DNA from: Xanthostigma xanthostigma
Lineage: Eukaryota; Arthropoda; Insecta; Raphidioptera; Raphidiidae
Assembly: GCA_963575645.1 (NCBI GenBank)
Contig: OY754470.1
Coordinates: 45,167,201 to 45,231,200, forward strand
DNA length: 64,000 nt
Direction of reading: 5' to 3'
Made by a program: the position numbers and the translations under genes. Positions 56,937-64,000 of the stretch are shown here, one piece after another. The first letter of the stretch is position 1; every line of letters starts with the position of its first letter. A model generated the notes under the pieces. The model ran no database searches, had not been told where the DNA came from, and saw nothing but the letters and a program-made list of their open reading frames with translations.

Positions 56937-57722
56937 TTAATGGTCTCAGGAGTTAGGTGGACATTAACTAGAAGGCTGGAAGAACTAGACTATACAGATG
57001 ATGTCTGCCTTTTGGCAAATAATAGCGCGGATATGCAAGCAAAAATAGATTTCCTCGTGGAACAGGCAGAAGTCGCAAGTCTTCGTATCAATATAGATAA
57101 GACAGTCGCTATGAAAGTCGGTAATGTGAGTCGACAACAGCTGGTAATAAACGGTATACCTGTTAAAGAAGTGGAAAAATTTTGCTATCTGGGCAGTATA
57201 ATTAGCAATGATGGAGGAGCAGAAGTGGATATAGACAGTAGAATCAAATAAGCATCCCAAGCGTTCGGAAGTTTAAATAGTATTTGGCAATCAAGCATGA
57301 TTTTTGAAAAAACGAAGTTACGTATTTTTAACTCGAATGTAAAATCGGTCCTTCTATATGGATCTGAAACCTAGAAAGTGACGAAAGTCATAACAACTAA
57401 ACTGCAAATCTTCATAAATAAATGTCTCAGAACAATCCTCAAGGTGAAATGTTACGTCTCGAACAACGAACTTTGGAAACGTGCATGTCTTGAACAAATC
57501 TGTATAACTATAAACCGTAGGAAATGGAATTGGACAGGACACACGCTGCGAAAGACAGATGACGACATAGCGAAGAGAGCCTTGGATTGGGATACCGAAA
57601 AAGAGGAAGACCAAAAATATCCTGGAGAAGAATTGTTCGTGAAGAAGTTATGGAACGAGGAACTACCTGACTTCATGTCAAAAATATGGCAAAAGATAGG
57701 ACTAGATTCAACATTTTCGTAG
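56937..57722 (+). pseudogene. RTE-type LINE reverse transcriptase C-terminal relic
   Basis: One frame runs from about 56937 to the stop at 57722 with only two nonsense codons (taa 57249-57251, tag 57372-57374, the latter where relatives have the W of YGSETW). In order: GVRWTLTRRLEELDYTDDVC, where YTDD is palm motif C (usually FADD); then ASLRINIDKTVAMKV and VEKFCYLGSIISNDGGAEVD (thumb-side motifs), ASQAFGSLNSIW, VLLYGSET, and the terminal RRKWNWTGHTLRKTDDDIAK and RALDWD block, then KLWNEELPDFM. The upstream fingers/palm and endonuclease are missing, so it is 5'-truncated and dead. The downstream agttattattatattataag may be the 3' end. The RTE assignment is from motif resemblance. Confidence 0.87.
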
Positions 57723-58480
57723 AGGCCCTATGCTCCATTTAGGAGTTAAAGAAAGTTATTATTATATTATAAGGAGTTAAGAAATTCAAAAAAAAAGATA
57801 GATTTTTTTGGAAATCCTAAAGTACCTTAAAGTTCAATCGAATTCCGCTCAAATAAACAGGGTTTGTGTAGATATTGTATCCTAAATGAGCGCAATTGAA
57901 CTTTAAAGAATAAAAGGAAATCTAGAGATCACATACATTATTATGTACATAGATATTGTCGGCGGGATGCGACCTGCGACCTCTCAGTCACATAGACGCT
58001 GAGTGGGAATCCGGGTATGATGTAGACGAGACGGCATTTGTAATCAGTATGCAGGCACAAGCCTTGTCTGAGTCAGCTGTGATCCTCGTAGCTAACTCAA
58101 CTCAACTAACCATAGTTATTATGGATGTATTCTATACCTACAGTATAACAACATTACTACAGTTAATAGAACTACCTTCTTCACTTGATGATGCACTGTG
58201 CCACGATCTTATTTTCCTTCTTCTTCCTTCTTTAGACGACGACGGCGTTGTCATGCTACCACCGCGACGAGCGTTATCTGGCTAACCGAACAGCTCTAGA
58301 TTTAACAAGTACAGCCCGACCTCCATCGTCGACTGTGTCTTATTCTTCATTTTACTTGAAACAGGGCGGGGTTAATACTTTGTTTATTTTTTATTGGAGA
58401 ACAGTGATCACCCAGTTTTGCAGTGTCAGGTGGTTGTAAAAATTAGACATCAGCTTAGAGTGCCACTGGCTCATTTATTT
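57723..58480. other. Small hairpin, then unassigned GC-richer stretch
   Basis: 57826-57908: taaagttcaatcgaattccg faces gagcgcaattgaactttaa, a small foldback. 57956-58440 is GC-richer; its start, read on the minus strand (gagaggtcgcaggtcgcatc), vaguely resembles a tRNA T arm, so a SINE is possible. The 109-codon plus frame has no known domain. Confidence 0.35.
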
Positions 58481-58484
58481 ATAT

Positions 58485-58872
58485 ATATTACTAGCCGTTA
58501 GCCGCTGCTTCGCACGCGATTGAGACGAAACACAAATGCGTTCCCATTATTTGGCGTAGGTATTCCTTTTCTGACGTGGATAACCACTAAGAATGGATTC
58601 TATCCAAAACGGATTTTTCATCTATATCATTACACTCTCTATCTATCTTCCTCTCTCTCTCAATATTATATTGACCTTCGCATTTACGCAACCATCCATA
58701 CCTAATCCCTTAACAACTCGACCCATAAAACTTGTGATGGTAGGTGAAAAAATAATCTGTTTTGGATAGGATTTGCATAAAATTCGTTCTCAGTGGATGT
58801 CCACGTCCAGAAAGACGGTAACTATGCCAAATTTCAAGTCAATCGGGCTCACAGTTTTGGAGATCTTGTGAT
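58485..58872 (+). repeat. Dispersed repeat 'actagccgttagccgctgct'
   Basis: tactagccgttagccgctgc, ttcgcacgcg, then two gataggatttgcat/gattctatcc-type blocks, gccaaatttcaagtcaatcg and ggagatcttgtgatgagtca. Its order and wording match the repeat at 47750-48035 in reverse. Confidence 0.6.
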
Positions 58873-59565
58873 GAGTCAGGGAAACCAAGCATTTTTTCAA
58901 AGCTCTGTATAATATGTTTACATATATTTTCATACAAATCTAAACAATGTGGTAAAAGTTTCATCCAAATAGTTCTAGTGATTTCTTGAATAATCGCGCA
59001 TTGCTCATTCCCCTTTTATTGTAGTTTAATGATACATACAACCTCTGCTAGCCACGAAGGAATAAGGCTTTTAAACAGTGTAAGGAGTTTTCAAATTGAT
59101 CCAGTAGTATTAAAAATTCGTAGTCATAACTCTATGGATCCAACTTTTATTTTTAAGTCGGTTAAAACTTGACATTTAGAACCTTATTACCATTTCTATT
59201 CTTAATTTTTTGTGAAGGTTGTAATCGAGAATAGAACCGATTTTATGTTTCCGTTTTATTGATCTGAATCGCGACCTTGAAATTTGAACGTTATTCGTAG
59301 GTGAATTTTTGATTTGGCTATAAATACAGAACATAAAACTGACCGTAAATTTTACACTGAAAATATGCCGCTTCGGTCGCTGTAAACATACTGTAACAGA
59401 TGCACAACTCATCATTTTGATGTGATACCTAAAACTCAAATTTACTAGCAAAAAATATCTCATAGCATTAATGCACGGGTGCACAGAAGATTGGCTGAGC
59501 AATTTACTTTTTTTAAGGTCACCGACAGCTAGGATAATTTGGGCCTAGTAATTTATTTTTTTAAT
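58873..59565. other. Unassigned
   Basis: The 108-codon minus frame at 59176-59502 has no recognisable domain. Confidence 0.4.
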
Positions 59566-59569
59566 AGAT

Positions 59570-60150
59570 CATTTGTCCAACTCCATAAGTGGGGATTGGT
59601 ATGTAGATCAAAATTCACTTTTCAAAATTATAAAATATTTCTCGCGTTTTTAAGCTCTCTGAGTCTAAAATAGATATTTTTGAAAAAAAAAATTGTCTGG
59701 GCAGTATACAGGTCAAACGACCAAGTGGATCGACACCAAAATTTGATAGGGTAGAAGAGATACGTGCTATAACACTGTTATTATTGATAGACTTTTCAAA
59801 ACGGTTTATTATTCTATTAATCGTTCACAAAAAATAAAAAAAGAAAGTTTTTGTGAACTTCATGGTTTCATAAATATTTTAAAAATAAATCAATTCTTCT
59901 TCTGATTTGAAGTTTACCAAAATGAAATTATTTAGGTTATTGGTTAATTTTTATATGTTAAACCTCATTTGTAACCATGCAAAAGAAACGCAAACATCAT
60001 AATATTTATTACTAGCCGTTAACCGCATCATCACTCCCGTAACAAAGCTTATTTAATTTATTATATATGTCAAATTTCAGTGTATTTTGAAACGGTTCTG
60101 TCGCCCAATTAACTGGACTTTTTTATGGCTAACGACTTTTTTGACTTTTG
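59570..60150 (-). repeat. Dispersed repeat family A, copy 4
   Basis: Reverse orientation; gcccaattaactgga at 60101 corresponds to ccagccaattgggc of copy 1. More diverged than copies 1 and 2. Confidence 0.55.
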
Positions 60151-61040
60151 ACCACGCGACTACAGGTAAACAGTCAAGTCCCAAATCCATACCTTATCTA
60201 ATTAATAATTTCAGCATCGCCCTATGTAGTAACTGTACTAGTAGATATTTCCATACATGAGAAGTATTTTATAAAATATTTAAATTAAACTTCGAATAGT
60301 TTTCGTTGTTTTGTCGTTTTCTGAAAGTTTGAGAAAACGAACTTACGAATCTTTGCTTCTAGTATACTTTATTATTTTAAATCTATGTTTCTTTGTGCAA
60401 CCGTGCATTGTCGACCTGCGCAACATATCAGTAAGGTTTTAATTGCTCACATGTCACCAGCCATTCAATCAAACATGCCTGATAAAATGTGTGATTTTAT
60501 TACTAAAGTTCGGAAGACAGAAAAATGGTCACATTTATCGTAAACGTGTGTTTTCTATACTGCGAAAATTTATATATTATCATATTTGGCTTACATTTGC
60601 GATCCATAACAATTCTAGTTGCTAATTATGTTTTTCACCAACTTGCATGGTTATGTAGGCCTAGTTATTTCATAGTATCTATGTGGTATATGTACTAATA
60701 AACTGGCATCGCTCAGATGACAAAGTCTTGAGATCGAACCAAAATATCTCGACGTTTCAAATCATTTTATCACTATTTTTGGAGATGTCTATTTATATTG
60801 AGGAAATAATTTTCCAGGCGGCTAACAATTTAAAGGGCGACTAACTATTTGCAACTAAAAAAATAACTTGACAGCGATTAAATATTTTGGTAATAATTAT
60901 ATTAGATGAGCTTGAAACGCAAGGTATTATAACTAAATAATGGCTGCTACTTTAAGGTAGCGAACATATTAAACAAGTCAATTGAAATCATAAGCGAGGT
61001 ACTATAAATAATGACATGGCGACTAATATTAGCAGTGGGG
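60151..61040. other. Unassigned
   Basis: Nothing recognised. Confidence 0.4.
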
Positions 61041-61044
61041 TGAC

Positions 61045-61215
61045 AAAGATTGTATTAAAACAACTAGTGAAAAGGGGAGGGCGTTTGGGTGAAGTTCTTT
61101 AAATAACAATTACGGGGTCGTGTGGATACGATAGAGTTTTTTTTTTGCGCAGTAAAAAGGGGAGGGCGTTTGGAGGAGTTTTAAAAACAATTACGGGGTC
61201 GTGTCGATGCGATGG
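61045..61215 (-). repeat. Tandem pair related to 15640-15720
   Basis: aaaggggagggcgtttgg and aattacggggtcgtgt(c/g)ga each occur twice about 85 bp apart; in reverse complement they match 15640-15720. Confidence 0.7.
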
Positions 61216-62070
61216 CGTTTTTAAATTACGGTTCTGAATGTCGTTTCTTTGTTTATTTTTTGATTATAACTTTAAAGATATGACAGAATCTCAATTGTAC
61301 AATTTAGGAATGTCCATTTTCTATTTTTTATCCGCCGTCAAGTTTCCGCATAGCAATAAATTCAGTTACCGAAACAAAAACTCGATGCGACAACTGATTA
61401 TTAAGCTGCTGCTTTTTACTTAATACTATTCTCCTTACCTATACCAATCTACTATTTTTGCTACCCTATTTAATTTTTTTAATTCCTAATTTAGATTTTA
61501 TTTATCGCCGCGTTAAATAGTAGCCTTTCAATATAAACAATAAACATGCATATTATATTTCCTGTTATTGGGTCGACTAAGTTTTGCATTGTGATCAGTG
61601 TCTTTTATTTTATTCTGAAGCAATTAAGGTTAATTAAATAAAATTCGAAGGCCGGATCTGCGCTCGCTTCTAGTCTGTGTTCATTTAGAATCTAGAGGTA
61701 AAAATTCCAGAGACATATCCAGTTGTAGGAAATTGCACGTTTTCACTGAGGCACTGAAAAGGATCGTGTCGGTTCCCATTTAAGTAAAAGGCAGAACTAT
61801 AATTTACTTGCCTTGCCTAAAACCAGCACCTACATTTCATTAGTTTTGTTTCGCTTCAATGTATTTTGATGCTTGCTTCTTATTTTCATTACAGAACCTT
61901 CCAGTCTCTCTCTCTCTCTCTCACTCGGGTAGCGAATCGCTGTTTATTTCATTAAAGCAAAACCTTAAAATACAACTCGGGGATACTCATTTATAAATAA
62001 ATAAATATGTATTGCTCCTATAATAAAAACAAAAGGTACACGATCCTAACAAAAGTTTGATCATCCAACT
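61216..62070. other. Unassigned; (TC)n run
   Basis: A (TC)n microsatellite lies at about 61905-61922 after a tttcattacag word that could act as a 3' splice site, but no exon is evident. Confidence 0.4.
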
Positions 62071-62078
62071 ACCCAATT

Positions 62079-62388
62079 GGTCATATCCATGTATTTTTTT
62101 ATATTTTTAATAGATTATTTAGTCAACCATAATACGGGAAAAAATTGATAATCATTTAAAAATGTCTTATTGTCATAAGAAAAAAAATATTAAATTTCAC
62201 ATTCAAAAATAGACAGTTTAAACAATCGGCCATGTTGGCGGGCTTATGTGACGTCATTATATATGATCCTTGTAAACCTTGATGTCGAATAATTGTCAAT
62301 GTTCTCATTGAAGGTTTTTTGTTGTTTTCTCTATAAATACTGACATAATCTTACTGTGAGACGACACGGTCGTCATGGAAACTGTCTT
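62079..62388. mobile_element. TIR element (ATAGGTCATATGCATG), truncated copy
   Basis: Follows 5188-5490 closely (aattgataatcatttaaaaa, caatcggccatgttggcggg) but stops after catggaaactgt, without the right end. Confidence 0.75.
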
Positions 62389-63020
62389 CTTAAAAATCAT
62401 ATTTTAATTCATTTTGACCCGACGGTAAAAAAGGTTTCCGACGTCTGCTCTAAAACGTTCTCTCTCAAAATATCTGAAAAAATATTCTGGCTGTATCCTC
62501 ACAGTAGAACTACTACGCAATTTTGTTAACGAAAATTAATTACTGTAATTAAATTTTGATATATGATTGATTATATCTCGACTTTGCGGTAAAATCTAAA
62601 ACCTAGAATGGAAGTCGCGTCATGTTTGGATTTTTAATTATAAACAAAAAAGAAATATGCAAAAAGGTGCTTTATTAGCATACCGCGATGCAGTGGCGGC
62701 TCGTGTACGAGAATATTAATCATAACTATAATTTTTTTTTTTTTTATTTTAAAAACAAAATAAGCGAATCAGCAACTAAGGCCATTATCGCAAAAACAAA
62801 TACATAATATGGTAAGTAATAAGTATAAATATTAAATAAGTAACATATTCAGATTTCAGGTAAGTACAATTTATATGTAGGTATGTATAATAACTATAAA
62901 TTAAAATAGACAATAGTTATTTGCTTTCGTCACGCAAAAACTCTTTAATGGTTAGCCTAGGCGTCATGAAAGAACATTGTCCATTTTATTACGGGATTTA
63001 GTTCAATCTTGTCCGCAAGT
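62389..63020. other. Unassigned
   Basis: Nothing recognised. Confidence 0.4.
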
Positions 63021-63023
63021 AAA

Positions 63024-63467
63024 GGCCGCTGCACACGAGGCTAGAAACACTGCTTGGGCTTCTGCTGGCCGGTAGGCTGGGTACGAAGCTGGAAATGACG
63101 TCACTGCGGGCTCACCTGCTAGCTCACAAAATAGGTTTTAAAGTTAGATTAGTTATATTTTTCTTGCTAGGTCCGCTGCTATGTATGAGTAAGAACCAAT
63201 CAGGAAGCAGTATCTTGTCACGATTTGAACAAACGCCCACAAACAAACACTATTCCATAGTGTGTGTTCTGTTCAGAGACAATAAACATGCACTTTTGTT
63301 ACCGTTCTATCACTGCGCGCGCACCGAATCTACCTGCAGAGCAAGCTTGTAAAGACATCTCGTGTGAAGCGAGCACATAATAGCAATCAAGATAACCAGC
63401 GCTAGAAAACTAGTAGTGAAATCTAGCAGGAAACCTAGCGGCAAATCCAGTACCGTGTGCAGCGGAC
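63024..63467. mobile_element. gcacacg-TIR element, most complete copy
   Basis: Starts ggccgctgcacacgaggcta and ends accgtgtgcagcggac; the inverted match is gkccgctgcacacg. No clear target duplication. Related interrupted copies are at 3425-4793 and 31236-31872. The 85-codon plus frame is not conserved in them, so it is not a gene. Confidence 0.78.
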
Positions 63468-64000
63468 TTGAATTCTATTTCAGTGGGTTTTAAGTGTTGT
63501 GTGATGCATAAAAATGATGGAACTTTAAAAACACATCCTCGCGAGATATGATCTTCATATTTCGACACTAGTAATAAACTATAATTGATTTTATTACTTC
63601 TACTTATATTAACCTCAATTGATCAAGCGTTTGTTATATTTTTCTAGAACGATTAATAATTTTTAAAGACCACCCACACTTGTCAAGCATAAACTTTCAC
63701 GACCAGCACAGCACAAACCAGCAGGTTTTGTAATGTGCGTTGGACTCTTATCAGTTTTCGAGTAGTTTTATCAGTTGAAATTAATTAACGAAAACAACAG
63801 ATCACTAGCACACTAGATCGGACCAGCACGGTGAAACAGAAATTGCAGGCGTCCAACTGACGGTCGTTGCTGGTTGCTAGTCTAATGTGCAATTACTCCG
63901 TTAAATAACATGGGTCACGAACAGGCTTATTTGCTCCGTGCTGTGTTGGTTTATGCTTAGCAGCATGTGCGCGATCTTTAATCGACTTCTATGTTTACTA
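63468..64000. other. Unassigned
   Basis: Nothing recognised. Confidence 0.4.

Noticed and set aside
57956-58440. Possible exon or SINE in a GC-richer stretch
   Set aside because: Codon pattern gives no recognisable protein, and the tRNA-like resemblance at its start lacks a convincing A box.
63095-63352. 85-codon frame in the gcacacg element
   Set aside because: Not conserved in the other two copies; the element is a non-autonomous TIR type.
16271-63467. CRISPR array, bacterial operon or phage features
   Set aside because: No regularly spaced short direct repeats with unique spacers, no Shine-Dalgarno-led gene strings; content is eukaryotic transposon-type.

Overview
The window looks like a gene-poor, AT-rich stretch of an arthropod nuclear genome, most likely a moth or butterfly. 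The order-level guess is an inference: several dispersed repeats resemble ones I know as common in lepidopteran non-coding DNA, for example the piece ending in a tract of cagacagacggacaacaaag, the gcacacgaggct TIR family, the 'gggctatccaa...ccagtagttcctgagatt' repeat, and the cacgctttatat palindrome with catacatacatag. No host protein-coding gene can be supported. The longest open frames lie inside repeats or are relics of transposable elements, and there is no bacterial-type operon structure anywhere.

The window is a mosaic of old and recent mobile elements, many with checkable edges. Retroelements: an I/R1/Jockey-type LINE RNase H fragment (2870-3424, minus); an RTE-type LINE relic with an in-frame YTDD motif and two nonsense codons (56937-57722, plus); a 5'-truncated Penelope-like element with an uninterrupted GIY-YIG endonuclease frame, a hammerhead ribozyme and 13-bp target-site duplications (39612-40392, minus); three further Penelope-type remnants (6287-6313, 36371-36663, 54161-54524) and a second hammerhead-bearing family (53570-54085); a 678-bp solo LTR (42140-42817) carrying a TATA box, initiator and a perfect four-unit heat-shock element; tRNA-headed SINEs in two 5' versions; and two tRNA-Ile-like loci with a common 5' flank.

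DNA elements: hAT-type non-autonomous elements with 8-bp duplications (3954-4515, 16271-16504, 49136-49729, possibly 44715-44901); 3-bp TTA/TAA elements of PIF/Harbinger type (10350-10869, 12364-12922, 34438-35017); TA-flanked TIR elements (8412-8706, 11551-11846, 29939-30378, 51715-51935); and the gcacacg TIR family (3425-4793 interrupted, 31236-31872, 63024-63467). Large foldback palindromes are prominent at 8832-9056, 10927-11155, 22126-22819, 33585-34005, 52458-52682 and 55244-55819.

Layout: 1-5 kb nested LINE/TIR/hAT cluster; 5-12 kb SINEs, tRNA-like locus, palindrome with tandem array, TIR elements; 12-20 kb Harbinger-type, hAT, CTAG-rich minisatellite and dispersed repeats; 20-31 kb mostly unassigned, with a giant palindrome; 31-41 kb nested TIR, foldback, Harbinger and Penelope elements; 41-49 kb solo LTR, SINE, tRNA-like locus; 49-54.5 kb hAT, palindrome/array and Penelope remnants; 55-64 kb foldback, RTE relic and dispersed repeats. 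The strongest candidates for a second look are the heat-shock element inside the solo LTR, the hammerhead ribozymes in inverted Penelope arms, and the two copies of one palindrome whose 39-nt centres are exactly inverted relative to the same flanks.
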